Part shown: in pieces, positions 44,894 to 54,141 of the stretch
Position numbering within the stretch: position 1 is the stretch's first letter
How the letters are laid out: every line of letters starts with the position of its first letter
Assembly (NCBI GenBank): GCA_015056765.1
Contig: SVFQ01000002.1
Location: 1 to 64,000, forward strand
Direction of reading: 5' to 3'
From: Lachnospiraceae bacterium
Lineage (GTDB): Bacteria; Bacillota; Clostridia; Lachnospirales; Lachnospiraceae
Length of the DNA stretch: 64,000 nucleotides
The notes under the pieces: generated by a model
Databases searched by the model: none
Seen by the model: the letters and a program-made list of their open reading frames with translations, nothing else
What the model was told of the DNA's origin: nothing
Made by a program: the position numbers and the translations under genes

Positions 44894-46173
44894 TGAAACG
44901 AATCGCACCTTGTATCTACTTATACCAGCAGAATGCTGTTCGAAATCTCAATAACAAAGAAGTCGTATCTAAAGATGTTGTGGGTCTAGCAAAAGAATAT
45001 GAGGAATTTGGGGCAGATGAGCTAATCATCCTGGACTTATCCAACGGAGATGCTGAACATGACGCAGCACTGGACATTATCAAGGATGTATGCAGTAATG
45101 TATCGATTCCTGTCCTAACTGCCGGTAACATTAAGCGAGAAGAGGATGTAAAGAAAATCCTTTATGCCGGCTGTGCCCAGGCAGTGCTGAATTTCGACAA
45201 GCAGGAAAACATAGACCTGGCTAAGGATGCTTCACTGCGTTTTGGCAAAGATAAGCTAAGCCTTGCTTTTACCAAGCCGGAAACTTTGACTTTGCACAGA
45301 CAGCTGATTAATACGTATTTGTCCGACACTATCTGGATTACAGAAAAATCCACCGATGTGAACCCGGACTACCTCAATGACCCAACGATTGCGGTATTAG
45401 ATGATTGCACTTTAGAGGGTATGATTCATCTCCTAAAACACCCGGCTATCAATGGCATCTCCGGTAATGCAATCAATGATAATGCACCGGAAATCATGTC
45501 CATAAAGTCCGTATTAAAGGAAGATGGCATTCTAGTAAATGTACCGGAAGGTAAGCTTTCCTTTTCTGATTTAAAAGTTGGTGAGAACGGCCTTATTCCT
45601 GTGGTAGTACAGGATTACAAGACAGATGAAGTGCTGATGGTTGCCTACATGAATGAGGAGTCATTTAACAAAACATTGTCCAGTGGCAAGATGACGTATT
45701 ATAGTCGTTCTCGTCAGGAGCTATGGGTAAAAGGTGAGACCAGTGGACATTACCAGTATGTACAGAGTCTGAAAGCAGATTGCGACTTCGATACCTTGCT
45801 TGCTAAAGTGCGCCAAATCGGCGTAGCTTGTCATACCGGTGCAAAGAGTTGCTTCTTTAGAGATATTTATTCCAAAGAAATCAAGGAAAGCGAGAATCCA
45901 CTTCGTGTATTCGAAGATGTCTATAAAGTCATTCAGGACCGTAAGGTGCATCCAAAAGAAGGCTCCTATACAAATTATCTCTTCGATAAGGGCCTGGATA
46001 AAATCCTGAAAAAACTTGGAGAAGAAGCTACTGAAATCGTCATCGCCGCCAAGAATCCAAATACCAATGAAGTGAAATACGAAATTTCTGATTTCTTATA
46101 TCACATGATGGTACTGATGGTAGAGCAGGGTGTCACTTGGGAAGAAATCACCACGGAACTTGCCAACAGATAG
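44893..46173 (+). CDS. hisIE: HisIE with N-terminal degenerate HisF/HisA-like barrel
   Basis: The C-terminal half, from about residue 221, is a normal HisI cyclohydrolase ([20 protein letters not shown], with TGAKSCF) followed by HisE pyrophosphohydrolase ([31 protein letters not shown]), which perform steps 2 and 3 of the pathway. The first 210 residues resemble HisF/His[46 protein letters not shown]. The catalytic Asp near the start is Tyr9, the second one aligns with Phe126 (LSLAFTK), and the phosphate-binding GGGI is TAGNI at 76-80. This domain is therefore probably non-catalytic. The start overlaps the hisB stop by one base. Confidence 0.92.
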   Translation: MKRIAPCIYLYQQNAVRNLNNKEVVSKDVVGLAKEYEEFGADELIILDLSNGDAEHDAALDIIKDVCSNVSIPVLTAGNIKREEDVKKILYAGCAQAVLNFDKQENIDLAKDASLRFGKDKLSLAFTKPETLTLHRQLINTYLSDTIWITEKSTDVNPDYLNDPTIAVLDDCTLEGMIHLLKHPAINGISGNAINDNAPEIMSIKSVLKEDGILVNVPEGKLSFSDLKVGENGLIPVVVQDYKTDEVLMVAYMNEESFNKTLSSGKMTYYSRSRQELWVKGETSGHYQYVQSLKADCDFDTLLAKVRQIGVACHTGAKSCFFRDIYSKEIKESENPLRVFEDVYKVIQDRKVHPKEGSYTNYLFDKGLDKILKKLGEEATEIVIAAKNPNTNEVKYEISDFLYHMMVLMVEQGVTWEEITTELANR

Positions 46174-46188
46174 ACTTTTCGCTACAAT
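46160..46188 (+). promoter_or_regulatory. Possible promoter upstream of the radical SAM gene
   Basis: TTGCCA (46160-46165) and TACAAT (46183-46188) are 17 bases apart. The terminator hairpin at 46214-46246 lies between this promoter and the downstream gene. Confidence 0.45.
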
Positions 46189-46213
46189 ATAAGAGAAAAA
46201 GAAACAGGTTGTT

Positions 46214-46246
46214 AGAGCAGATCTTTTTTATGGGATCTGCTCTTTT
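46214..46246 (+). terminator. Intrinsic terminator after the his operon
   Basis: AGAGCAGATC and GATCTGCTCT form a perfect 10-bp stem with a ten-base T-rich loop and a short T tail, ending ten bases before the radical SAM start. Confidence 0.8.
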
Positions 46247-46255
46247 GAGGTTTAT

Positions 46256-48145
46256 ATGAGTAAGTTAATGCTATCTGATGAAATCCTAATGAAGGTAGAA
46301 AAGCCGGCCAGATATATCGGTGGTGAAGTAAATTCTGTGGTAAAAGACCCCTCCACAGTAGATATCCGTATGGCCATGTGCTTTCCTGATGTATATGAAA
46401 TCGGCATGAGCCACCTGGGCATCCAGATTCTCTATGATATGTTCAATCGTTATGAGGATGTATGGTGCGAACGTGTCTACAGTCCTTGGCCGGACTTAGA
46501 TGCCATTATGCGTGAAGAAAAAATTCCACTGTTTGGCTTAGAAAGCCAGCAGCCCATTAAGAATTTGGATTTTCTGGGTATCACCCTGCAATACGAAATG
46601 TGTTATACAAATGTGCTACAGGTACTGGATTTGTCCGGTATCCCTTTGATGGCTGCTGACCGTACTTGGGAAGATCCTATTGTCATAGGTGGTGGCCCTT
46701 GCACCTATAATCCGGAGCCCATCGCTCCTTTCTTTGACCTTTTCTATATCGGAGAAGGGGAAACACAGTATCGTCATCTTTTGGACGAATATAAAGCCAG
46801 CAGAGCAGCCGGAGAGACCAGAGAGCAGTTCTTACGTAGAGCCTGTCAGATTCCGGGTATCTATGTGCCGGCTTTCTATGATATCGACTATAAAGAAGAT
46901 GGTACTATCGCAAAGATCTCACCAAATGTACCGGAGGCACCTGCCTTTATCGATAAAAATATGGTTAAGGACTTTGAAAACGTGCCTTACCCTATGAAGC
47001 CTGTGGTACCTTTTATCAAATGTACCCAGGATCGTGTGGTATTAGAGATTCAGCGCGGCTGCATCAGAGGATGTCGCTTCTGTCAGGCTGGTCAGTTATA
47101 TAGACCGGTTCGAGAAAAAAACGTAGAAACCCTTAAGAAATATGCCATGGAACTCCTGAAGAATACTGGATATGATGAGATTTCTTTAAGTTCTTTAAGC
47201 TCCAGTGATTATCATGATTTGCCTGAGCTTTTGAACTTCCTGATTGATCACTGTGGACAGAATCATGTAAATATTTCCTTGCCATCCTTACGTATTGATG
47301 CTTTCTCGTTAGACGTTATGAACAAAGTACAGGATGTGAAGAAGAGTTCCTTAACTTTTGCTCCGGAAGCTGGTACCCAGAGACTTCGTAATGTCATCAA
47401 CAAAGGTCTTACGAAAGAAGATATCTTGAACGGCGCTAAAATGGCCTTTGAAGGCGGCTGGACCAGAGTAAAACTTTACTTTATGCTTGGGCTTCCTACG
47501 GAGACAGAAGAGGATGTAAAAGGAATCGGCGAGCTTGCCAATGATATCGCAGCTTTGTTCTTTGAAACCGTTCCTAAGGAAAAGAGAAGAGAAAAGGTGG
47601 AAATCGTAGTCAGCACTTCCTTCTTTATTCCTAAGCCATTTACAGCCTTCCAGTGGGCCCCTATGATTACCGCGCAGCAGTGCTTAGACAAGGCTTATCA
47701 AACCAGAAGTGGCATCACTTCTCAGCTAAACCAAAAACGTATCAAATATAACTGGCACGAAGCTGAGCTTTCCGTGTTAGAAGGAGTCTTCGCCAGAGGT
47801 GATCGTAAGGTAGCTGATGTCATTCTGGACGCTTACAGACACGGTGCTATCTTTGATGCTTGGGGCGAGTATTACAAGAATGATTTGTGGATGGAAAGCT
47901 TTGAAAGATGCGGCGTTAATCCTGATTTCTATACAGTAAGACTAAGACCGGATGATGAGATTTTCCCATGGGATATGCTTGGATGCGGCGTTTCCAAAGA
48001 ATTCCTTTTACGGGAATGGAAGAAAGCCAATGCCGAAACCGTATCTCCAAACTGCCGTATGGCTTGTAGTGGTTGCGGCGCCGCAAAATTCGGTTGTGGT
48101 GTATGTATAGAGCCTCACACCGGCGAAGCCGTACATGATGCATAA
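46256..48145 (+). CDS. B12-binding-domain radical SAM protein (TIGR03960-type)
   Basis: A radical SAM enzyme of a family found widely with the rplU-rpmA region in Clostridia; its reaction is not established. The 629 residues begin with a cobalamin-binding-like region (CFPDVYEIGMSHLGIQILYD, PLFGLESQQPIKNLDFLGIT, IGGGPCTYNPEPIAPFFD). The radical SAM core follows, with the cluster motif CIRGCRFC (C-x3-C-x2-C) near residue 268. The C-terminus is cysteine rich (CRMACSGCGAAKFGCGVC), possibly an extra metal site. Its partner DUF2344 gene follows after 23 bases. Confidence 0.92.
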   Translation: MSKLMLSDEILMKVEKPARYIGGEVNSVVKDPSTVDIRMAMCFPDVYEIGMSHLGIQILYDMFNRYEDVWCERVYSPWPDLDAIMREEKIPLFGLESQQPIKNLDFLGITLQYEMCYTNVLQVLDLSGIPLMAADRTWEDPIVIGGGPCTYNPEPIAPFFDLFYIGEGETQYRHLLDEYKASRAAGETREQFLRRACQIPGIYVPAFYDIDYKEDGTIAKISPNVPEAPAFIDKNMVKDFENVPYPMKPVVPFIKCTQDRVVLEIQRGCIRGCRFCQAGQLYRPVREKNVETLKKYAMELLKNTGYDEISLSSLSSSDYHDLPELLNFLIDHCGQNHVNISLPSLRIDAFSLDVMNKVQDVKKSSLTFAPEAGTQRLRNVINKGLTKEDILNGAKMAFEGGWTRVKLYFMLGLPTETEEDVKGIGELANDIAALFFETVPKEKRREKVEIVVSTSFFIPKPFTAFQWAPMITAQQCLDKAYQTRSGITSQLNQKRIKYNWHEAELSVLEGVFARGDRKVADVILDAYRHGAIFDAWGEYYKNDLWMESFERCGVNPDFYTVRLRPDDEIFPWDMLGCGVSKEFLLREWKKANAETVSPNCRMACSGCGAAKFGCGVCIEPHTGEAVHDA

Positions 48146-48168
48146 AAGAGATTAATAGGTATAGATAC

Positions 48169-48903
48169 ATGAAACTCAGAGTGAAATTTAGTAAACACGG
48201 AAATATCCGTTATATAGGTCACCTAGATGTGATGCGTTATTTTCAAAAGGCCAATCGAAGAGCCGGCATCGATATCAAGTACTCCGGAGGATATAGTCCG
48301 CATCAGATTATGTCCTTTGCCCAGCCTTTATCCGTAGGGTTTGAAAGCGACGGCGAATATATGGATATCGAAGTAGGCCAAATAGAGAGTACTGACCAGG
48401 TGAAAGAAGCCTTAAACTCCGTTATGGCGGAAGGAATCCGCATTGAAGAAGTAAAAGTGTTACCTTCAGATGCCAAAAACGCCATGGCCAGTATCGCAGC
48501 TGCCAGTTATTATGTAAGATTCAAAGATGGTTTTTGCCCTGCACATGATACCCTTGCCACCATTGATGCTTTTATGGCCCAGGAGAGTATTCCTTATATT
48601 AAGAAAACAGAGAAAAACGAGTTCGAACTGGACTTAAAAACTTCTATTTACGAACTTACCGTAAAGGAGTACGAAGGCACGCCTCATATCTATATGAAGG
48701 TAAATGCCAGCAGTTCCGGAAATCTAAAGCCGGCTTTGGTAATTGAAAAACTATTTGAATTTGTAGGGGAAGACGTTACAGAACATCCTCTTCACGTGAT
48801 TCGTGAAGATTTATATTTAAACTTAGGGGATGCAGAACATCCTGAATTTGGAAGTTTAGGTTCCATTGGTTCTGACGAAATTCCAAGTGAAGAGCATGAG
48901 TAG
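48169..48903 (+). CDS. DUF2344 / TIGR03936 radical-SAM-linked protein
   Basis: A companion of the preceding radical SAM protein; in some bacteria the two are fused, so they probably act together. The 244 residues begin KLRVKFSKHGNIRYIGHLDV and MRYFQKANRRAGIDIKYSGG, the family signature, then PHQIMSFAQPLSVGFESDGE. No catalytic residue can be assigned. The last eight bases overlap the RNase G gene. Confidence 0.9.
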   Translation: MKLRVKFSKHGNIRYIGHLDVMRYFQKANRRAGIDIKYSGGYSPHQIMSFAQPLSVGFESDGEYMDIEVGQIESTDQVKEALNSVMAEGIRIEEVKVLPSDAKNAMASIAAASYYVRFKDGFCPAHDTLATIDAFMAQESIPYIKKTEKNEFELDLKTSIYELTVKEYEGTPHIYMKVNASSSGNLKPALVIEKLFEFVGEDVTEHPLHVIREDLYLNLGDAEHPEFGSLGSIGSDEIPSEEHE

Positions 48904-50152
48904 AAAGATTACCGGTGTAAATCACCCAGGACTGGAAACTGAATACAAAAGCAAGGATACCAATAAGGGTAAAATGCTTTTATTCCGTAAAGAAGCCGGA
49001 GATTTTTCCTTTTATCTTTATGAGGATAGAATTTGGCATTGTGACTTGGAAGAACATAACCCGAATGGCCTTTCCATTGGAACAGTGGTACTTGGACGCG
49101 TGGAAAAAGTACTTTCTGAAATGCATGCCTGCTTTGTGAAATTGCAGCCTACCATTTCAGGCTTTTTATCCATTCCAAAAAGCCATCCTTTACCTCATCA
49201 AAACGACTACCTCTTGGTACAGGTCATCAAGGATGCACAGAAAAATAAGGAATGTGAAGTAACACAAAAAATTGAAATTCCGGGAGAGTTCTTTGTTCTG
49301 AAATCCGGTCATGGTACCTTGCAGGTTTCTAAAAAGGCTACGGACGAGCAAGTTCAAAAAGCTACGGAATTCATGCAAAACAAAAAAGAGATGCTCCTTG
49401 TACAGAATTCTGAGCTTTATAAAGCGTTTTTATCTCAGGTTGATATTCTATGCAGAACAGATGCCCTTGCCTTGTCTGAAACTGAATTTCAGAAGGAACT
49501 TGAGGCCTCTATCGAAAACGCTTATCAGATTTTGGTGCTTGGTAAAAGTAAATCTTTATATGGTATTTCCTATAAACCGGAGCCGGCCTATGTACAATTT
49601 ATCAAACGGCACCCGGCTTATGGTGTTACGGAAGTCCTGACAGATTCCAAGGAACTTTTTGAAGAAGCCTCTCAGTATTTAAAGGATATTCCGGTACGAT
49701 ACTATGAAGATACAGCTTTGGATTTGGCATCTGTATATCGGATTCCTAGTTTATTAAGGTCTATTTCCGAGAAGAAAGTCCTTTTACCTTCCGGCGGATC
49801 TATCGTCATTGAACAAACAGAGGCCTTGGTTGCCATCGACGTGAACTCCGGGAAAAAGCAATCTAAATTAAAAGAAGAATATCTTCTTTCTGCTAATATA
49901 GAAGCTTGCAAAGAAATCTTTTATCAAATTCAAGCAAGGAATTTATCCGGTATGATACTGATTGACTTTATTAATTTACAAAGCAAAGAGTCAATTGAAT
50001 CTTTACTAGCAGAAGTAAAAGAGTGTTGCAAAAAGGATACCGTATTCTGTCGTTTTGTTGATTATACCGGCCTTGGACTGGTGGAAGTCACAAGGCAAAA
50101 GCTTTCCATGCCATTACACGAAAAAAGAATGCTTGACAAATTTGAATATTAA
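48896..50152 (+). CDS. rng: Ribonuclease E/G family protein
   Basis: Endoribonuclease of the RNase E/G type involved in rRNA or mRNA processing. The start at ATG 48896 overlaps the previous gene; GAAGAG serves as ribosome binding site. The 418 residues include an S1-like region (GTVVLGRVEKVLSEMHACFV) and the catalytic domain with metal-binding Asp in ALVAIDVNSGK and LIDFIN. The zinc-link CPxCxG of E. coli RNase E is absent and the chain ends soon after the catalytic core, so it is a short form. It is followed by rplU, a common arrangement. The rplU promoter lies in its last codons. Confidence 0.9.
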   Translation: MSRKITGVNHPGLETEYKSKDTNKGKMLLFRKEAGDFSFYLYEDRIWHCDLEEHNPNGLSIGTVVLGRVEKVLSEMHACFVKLQPTISGFLSIPKSHPLPHQNDYLLVQVIKDAQKNKECEVTQKIEIPGEFFVLKSGHGTLQVSKKATDEQVQKATEFMQNKKEMLLVQNSELYKAFLSQVDILCRTDALALSETEFQKELEASIENAYQILVLGKSKSLYGISYKPEPAYVQFIKRHPAYGVTEVLTDSKELFEEASQYLKDIPVRYYEDTALDLASVYRIPSLLRSISEKKVLLPSGGSIVIEQTEALVAIDVNSGKKQSKLKEEYLLSANIEACKEIFYQIQARNLSGMILIDFINLQSKESIESLLAEVKECCKKDTVFCRFVDYTGLGLVEVTRQKLSMPLHEKRMLDKFEY

Positions 50153-50161
50153 TGATATTTT
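50133..50161 (+). promoter_or_regulatory. Promoter of the rplU-prp-rpmA operon
   Basis: TTGACA (50133-50138), 17 bases, TATTTT (50156-50161). The -35 lies within the end of the rng gene. Confidence 0.7.
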
Positions 50162-50246
50162 AGTTGAGTATGCCGCATAGCGAGGTTAAAGCATATCCAT
50201 TCCGGATATCACCAAAGCTAGCGAGTAAGATAATAGGAGGTGCCCT
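50162..50246 (+). ncRNA. Probable ribosomal protein L21 leader (autoregulatory)
   Basis: The leader holds a hairpin ATATCC (50193-50198) / GGATAT (50204-50209), a repeated TAGCGAG at 50178-50184 and 50219-50225, and AGGAGG before the rplU ATG. Firmicutes rplU mRNAs often carry a structured leader that binds L21. The position fits; I cannot confirm the consensus by eye. Confidence 0.55.
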
Positions 50247-50552
50247 ATGTACGCAATTATCGTAACAGGTGGTAAACAGTACAAAGTTTCCGAAGGTGAT
50301 GAAATCAGAGTTGAAAAACTTGATGCAGAAGTTGGAAGTACTGTTACATTTGACCAGGTAATAGCAGTCAGCGATAACGGCCTTAAGGTTGCAGAAGATG
50401 TTGCTAAAGCTACCGTAACAGGTAAAGTAACAGATCAGGGAAAAGGCAAAAAAGTTATCGTTTATAAGTACAAGAGAAAGACTGGCTATCACAAAAAGAA
50501 TGGTCACAGACAAGCATACACTCAGGTTAAGATTGAAAAAATCAACGGTTAA
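50247..50552 (+). CDS. rplU: 50S ribosomal protein L21
   Basis: The 101 residues are a complete L21: [20 protein letters not shown] at the start, and a basic end [20 protein letters not shown] with KIEKI. AGGAGG lies six bases before the ATG. It leads the rplU-prp-rpmA group. Confidence 0.98.
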   Translation: MYAIIVTGGKQYKVSEGDEIRVEKLDAEVGSTVTFDQVIAVSDNGLKVAEDVAKATVTGKVTDQGKGKKVIVYKYKRKTGYHKKNGHRQAYTQVKIEKING

Positions 50553-50586
50553 TTCTGACCAAGTGCTTTGCTTTTAGGCAGTAATT

Positions 50587-50922
50587 ATGACAACGATTAC
50601 AATTTGTACAACCAAAGAAGATGGAAGTTATACCGGCTTTACTGTTTTCGGACATGCCGGATATGATGATATCGGTAATGACATCGTTTGTGCTGCAATT
50701 TCTATGTTGACTATCAATACTGTGAATTCTCTTGAGGAATTTTGCGGGTTGGTTTCTAAGGTTACTGAGAATGAAGAAACCGGATTTCTCCGGGTGGAGT
50801 TCCCAAGACCATTAGAAAGTGAAAAAGAAATTGTATTGATGCAAGCCATGTGTCGTGGTTGTCATGATCTAGAACAGCAATATGGAAAATCCTATTGCCA
50901 GTTGAAATTCGAGGAGGTGTAA
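50587..50922 (+). CDS. prp: Ribosomal-processing cysteine protease Prp
   Basis: Prp removes the N-terminal extension of L27 before ribosome assembly in Firmicutes. The 111 residues carry the catalytic dyad: His23 in [10 protein letters not shown] and Cys35 in [11 protein letters not shown]. Its usual place is between rplU and rpmA, as here. The downstream L27 has the matching cleavage sequence, so the pair is expected to be functional. The rpmA ribosome binding site lies in its last codons. Confidence 0.95.
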   Translation: MTTITICTTKEDGSYTGFTVFGHAGYDDIGNDIVCAAISMLTINTVNSLEEFCGLVSKVTENEETGFLRVEFPRPLESEKEIVLMQAMCRGCHDLEQQYGKSYCQLKFEEV

Positions 50923-50926
50923 CACC

Positions 50927-51211
50927 ATGATGAAATTGAATCTTCAATTTTTCGCTCACAAAAAGGGTGTTGGTTCTACCAAGAACGGTAGAGATTCCGA
51001 ATCCAAGAGATTAGGAGCAAAAAGAGCAGATGGTCAGTTTGTTAAAGCTGGTAACATTCTGTACAGACAGCGTGGAACAAAGATTCACCCAGGTACTAAC
51101 GTTGGTATCGGCGGCGATGACACACTGTTTGCTTTAGTAGACGGAGTTCTTAGATTCGAAAGAAAAGGAAGAGATAAAAAACAAGCTTCCGTTTACCCAG
51201 TAGAGAAATAA
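50927..51211 (+). CDS. rpmA: 50S ribosomal protein L27 with Prp-cleaved N-terminus
   Basis: The 94 residues begin [14 protein letters not shown]. Mature L27 normally starts at Ala10, and LNLQFF before it is the Prp recognition sequence, cleaved after the second Phe. The rest ([39 protein letters not shown]) is typical. I chose ATG 50927 because AGGAGG is nine bases upstream; ATG 50930 is also possible. Confidence 0.97.
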   Translation: MMKLNLQFFAHKKGVGSTKNGRDSESKRLGAKRADGQFVKAGNILYRQRGTKIHPGTNVGIGGDDTLFALVDGVLRFERKGRDKKQASVYPVEK

Positions 51212-51218
51212 TTTTGAG

Positions 51219-51259
51219 TGAGCTTCAAGCGGACAACCACGTTTGAGGCTCATTTTTTT
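51219..51259 (+). terminator. Intrinsic terminator after rpmA
   Basis: TGAGCTTCAAGCG pairs with CGTTTGAGGCTCA with two G-U pairs and is followed by seven T. Confidence 0.85.
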
Positions 51260-51306
51260 CTAAAAGGTTGCTGACATCTAAGTCAGGCAGAAAAAGGAGA
51301 ATGATC

Positions 51307-52587
51307 ATGTTCGCAGATAGAGCGAGAATCATAGTAAGAAGCGGAAAAGGTGGCGATGGCCATGTGTCTTTCCGTAGAGAAAAATATGTTCCCACCGGCG
51401 GACCGGATGGTGGTGATGGAGGTAATGGCGGCAGCGTTATCTTTGAAGTAGACGAAGGCCTCAACACCTTAAGTGAATATCGCCATGTCCACAAATACAA
51501 AGCAGAAAACGGCGAAGATGGCGGTAAAAAGAACTGCCACGGCAAAAATGGCGCCGATGTAATCTTAAAAGTACCGGAAGGTACTGTCATTAAAGAGGCA
51601 GAAACAGGGAAAGTCATCACTGACATGTCCCTTGAAAATAGAAGATATGTATTGCTAAAAGGCGGTCACGGTGGAAATGGAAACCAGCATTACGCAACCA
51701 GCACCATGCAGGCTCCAAAATATGCACAGCCTGGTCAGCCGGCCAGAGAATTAACGCTGCAGTTAGAGCTGAAAGTAATCGCTGATGTAGGCCTTGTAGG
51801 TTTTCCAAATGTAGGTAAATCCACCTTCTTATCCAGAGTTACCAATGCCAGACCAAAGATTGCAAATTACCATTTCACTACATTGCAGCCAAACCTTGGT
51901 GTAGTAGATTTAGACCATGATGGATTTGTTATCGCTGATATCCCCGGATTGATTGAAGGTGCTTCTGAAGGTGCCGGTCTTGGCTTTGAGTTTTTACGCC
52001 ATATTGAACGAACCAGAATGATGATTCATGTGGTAGACGTAGCCGGTACAGAAGGTAGAGATCCGATTGAGGATGCCTACGCAATCAATAAAGAATTGGA
52101 GAAGTACCAAGCTGACTTAATGCATCGTCCACAGGTTATTGCCGCCAACAAGACAGATTGTATTTTTGGCGAAGATGACCCTGTGGCGCGTTTAAAGGCC
52201 GAATTTGAGCCCAAAGGAGTAAAGGTCTTCCCAATATCCGCTGTTACAGGAGAAGGTCTAAAAGAGCTATTATACTTCGTTCAGCAAACATTGAAAGAAT
52301 GCCCTCCAAAAGTGAAAGTATTTGAACAGGAATTTGATCCTGAAGTAGAATATATTATTGAGGAAGGCGGCTATACAGTCGAAGAAATCGATGGAGAGTT
52401 CGTAGTAGAAGGACCTCAAATCGAAAAGATGCTTGGATACACCAATTTAGAGACCGAAAAAGGCTTCAACTTCTTCCAGAAATTCTTAAAGGACAATGGT
52501 ATCCTGGAAGAACTGGAAAAGAGAGGCATCCAGGATGGCGATACGGTACGTCTTTACGGCTTATCCTTTGACTATTATAAGTCCTGA
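51307..52587 (+). CDS. obg: GTPase ObgE/CgtA
   Basis: Essential GTPase of 50S subunit assembly and stress control. ATG 51307 is seven bases from AGGAG and gives MFADRARIIVRSGKGGDGHV, 426 residues. The glycine-rich Obg fold (GGPDGGDGGNGGSVIFEVDE), the GTPase (GLVGFPNVGKSTFLS, DIPGLIEGASEGAGLG, NKTD) and the C-terminal OCT domain (EEGGYTVEEIDGEFVVEGP) are all present. Confidence 0.97.
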   Translation: MFADRARIIVRSGKGGDGHVSFRREKYVPTGGPDGGDGGNGGSVIFEVDEGLNTLSEYRHVHKYKAENGEDGGKKNCHGKNGADVILKVPEGTVIKEAETGKVITDMSLENRRYVLLKGGHGGNGNQHYATSTMQAPKYAQPGQPARELTLQLELKVIADVGLVGFPNVGKSTFLSRVTNARPKIANYHFTTLQPNLGVVDLDHDGFVIADIPGLIEGASEGAGLGFEFLRHIERTRMMIHVVDVAGTEGRDPIEDAYAINKELEKYQADLMHRPQVIAANKTDCIFGEDDPVARLKAEFEPKGVKVFPISAVTGEGLKELLYFVQQTLKECPPKVKVFEQEFDPEVEYIIEEGGYTVEEIDGEFVVEGPQIEKMLGYTNLETEKGFNFFQKFLKDNGILEELEKRGIQDGDTVRLYGLSFDYYKS

Positions 52588-52625
52588 TATATGGAAATAG
52601 ATGCCCATAGGGCAAGGAGAAAAAC

Positions 52626-52916
52626 ATGACTAGCAAACAAAGAGCATTTTTAAAAGGCTTAGCAATGAATATTGACCCAACTTTCCAGCTGGGCAAATCC
52701 AGTTTGACCCCTGAATTCACTGCAAGCATTGCCGAAACACTTGAGGCAAATGAATTAATCAAAATCAGCGTTTTAAAGAACTGCGCTGATGATCCAAAGG
52801 TATTGGCTCAAATGGTGGCTGAACGTACCCATTCTGAAGTAGTACAGGTGATTGGTAAGAAAATCGTTTTATACAAACCAAATAAAGACAGCAAGAAGCA
52901 TATCGAACTGCCATAA
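52626..52916 (+). CDS. yhbY: RNA-binding protein YhbY (CRM domain)
   Basis: A 96-residue single CRM-domain protein associated with pre-50S particles. The core reads SKQRAFLKGLAMNIDPTFQL with GKSSLTPEF, then ELIKISVLKNC and QVIGKKIVLYKP. It lies between obg and nadD, the conserved order of ribosome-assembly genes. Confidence 0.95.
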   Translation: MTSKQRAFLKGLAMNIDPTFQLGKSSLTPEFTASIAETLEANELIKISVLKNCADDPKVLAQMVAERTHSEVVQVIGKKIVLYKPNKDSKKHIELP

Positions 52917-52935
52917 TCGTTACAGGAGACAAAGG

Positions 52936-53547
52936 ATGCAAGTAGGAATACTAGGTGGTACCTTTAATCCCATTCACAATACCCACATTGCTATGGCACT
53001 TGCTGCAAAAGAAGCGTTAGGACTTCGTAATGTGCAATTTATGCCATCCGGTGTATCTTATCTAAAGGATCAAAGAGAAATTGTATCCAAAGAACATCGG
53101 TTTAAAATGGTGCAACAGGCCATTAAAGAATACCCGGGCCAATTGGCTGTATCCAGAATAGAACTAGATCAAGAAGGAAACAGCTATACGTTCGAAACGC
53201 TGCGGCGTTTTAAAGAGATTCACCCATGGGACGAAATCACCTTCATTATGGGTGCAGATAATCTATACACCATGGAAAACTGGTATCATCCTGAGCTTAT
53301 TTTCCAGGAAGCCCGCATCGCAGCTACCGTTCGCGGGGATAAAGATATGGCCGATTTAGAGGAAAAGGTGGCAGATTTAAAATCCAGGTTTCAAGCGGAT
53401 ATTGTGCTATTTCCTTTTGAGAAAAGTCCTTTGTCCTCTACAGAAATCAGAGCCAAACTAAAAGCAGGAGAAGATGTATCTGCATATATTCCTGCAGCTG
53501 TATATGATTATATTAAATTGCATCATCTCTATCAGGCTGAAAACTAA
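52936..53547 (+). CDS. nadD: Nicotinate-nucleotide adenylyltransferase
   Basis: Adenylates nicotinate mononucleotide in NAD synthesis. ATG 52936 follows AGGAG by seven bases and gives MQVGILGGTFNPIHNTHIAM, 203 residues; the upstream frame overlaps yhbY and is not used. The nucleotidyltransferase motif reads PIHNTH, with Thr in place of the usual Gly. FIMGADNLYTMENWY and PLSSTEIRAKL are the other signatures. Confidence 0.96.
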   Translation: MQVGILGGTFNPIHNTHIAMALAAKEALGLRNVQFMPSGVSYLKDQREIVSKEHRFKMVQQAIKEYPGQLAVSRIELDQEGNSYTFETLRRFKEIHPWDEITFIMGADNLYTMENWYHPELIFQEARIAATVRGDKDMADLEEKVADLKSRFQADIVLFPFEKSPLSSTEIRAKLKAGEDVSAYIPAAVYDYIKLHHLYQAEN

Positions 53548-53566
53548 GTTTTGAAGAAAGAATCCT

Positions 53567-54130
53567 ATGAAATATTCTAAAATTCGTAAAAAACTAAAAG
53601 ACGAGTTAGATCCAAAGCGTTATGAACACACTTTAGGCGTAGCCAGCACAGCCGTATGTCTCGCAATGGTATATGATGAGGACCTGGATAAAGCTACAAC
53701 AGCGGGTCTTTTGCATGATTGTGCGAAATGCTTATCCAATGAGGAACGAATCAAAATCTGTAAAAAGAACCAGATTGAAATCACGGAAGCAGAATACGAG
53801 AATCCTTTTTTACTTCATGCGAAAGTAGGCGCTTATTTAGCTGAAAAAGAATATGAAGTAACCGATGAAGACGTGCTTATGGCAATACGATCTCATACTA
53901 CAGGAAGACCCGGTATGAGCACTTTAGAGAAAATCATCTACGTAGCTGACTACATCGAGCCAAATCGAAACCATTCCGGACGTTTGCCGGAGCTTCGAAA
54001 ACTGGCATTTCAGGACTTAGATAAAGCTTTGGTTCAAATTCTAAAAGATACCCTTGGCTATTTGGATACAACCGATGCCAAAATTGACCCTATGACCAAA
54101 GAAACCTATGAATACTATTGTAATAAATAA
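53567..54130 (+). CDS. yqeK: HD-domain hydrolase YqeK
   Basis: Symmetrical diadenosine tetraphosphatase family, always beside nadD in Firmicutes. The 187 residues have the HD metal site: YEHTLGVASTAVCLA, GLLHDCAKCLS, LLHAKVGAYLAE and AIRSHTTGRPGMSTLEKIIY followed by VADYIEPNR. All ligands appear intact. Confidence 0.94.
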   Translation: MKYSKIRKKLKDELDPKRYEHTLGVASTAVCLAMVYDEDLDKATTAGLLHDCAKCLSNEERIKICKKNQIEITEAEYENPFLLHAKVGAYLAEKEYEVTDEDVLMAIRSHTTGRPGMSTLEKIIYVADYIEPNRNHSGRLPELRKLAFQDLDKALVQILKDTLGYLDTTDAKIDPMTKETYEYYCNK

Positions 54131-54141
54131 AGGAGAAACCC

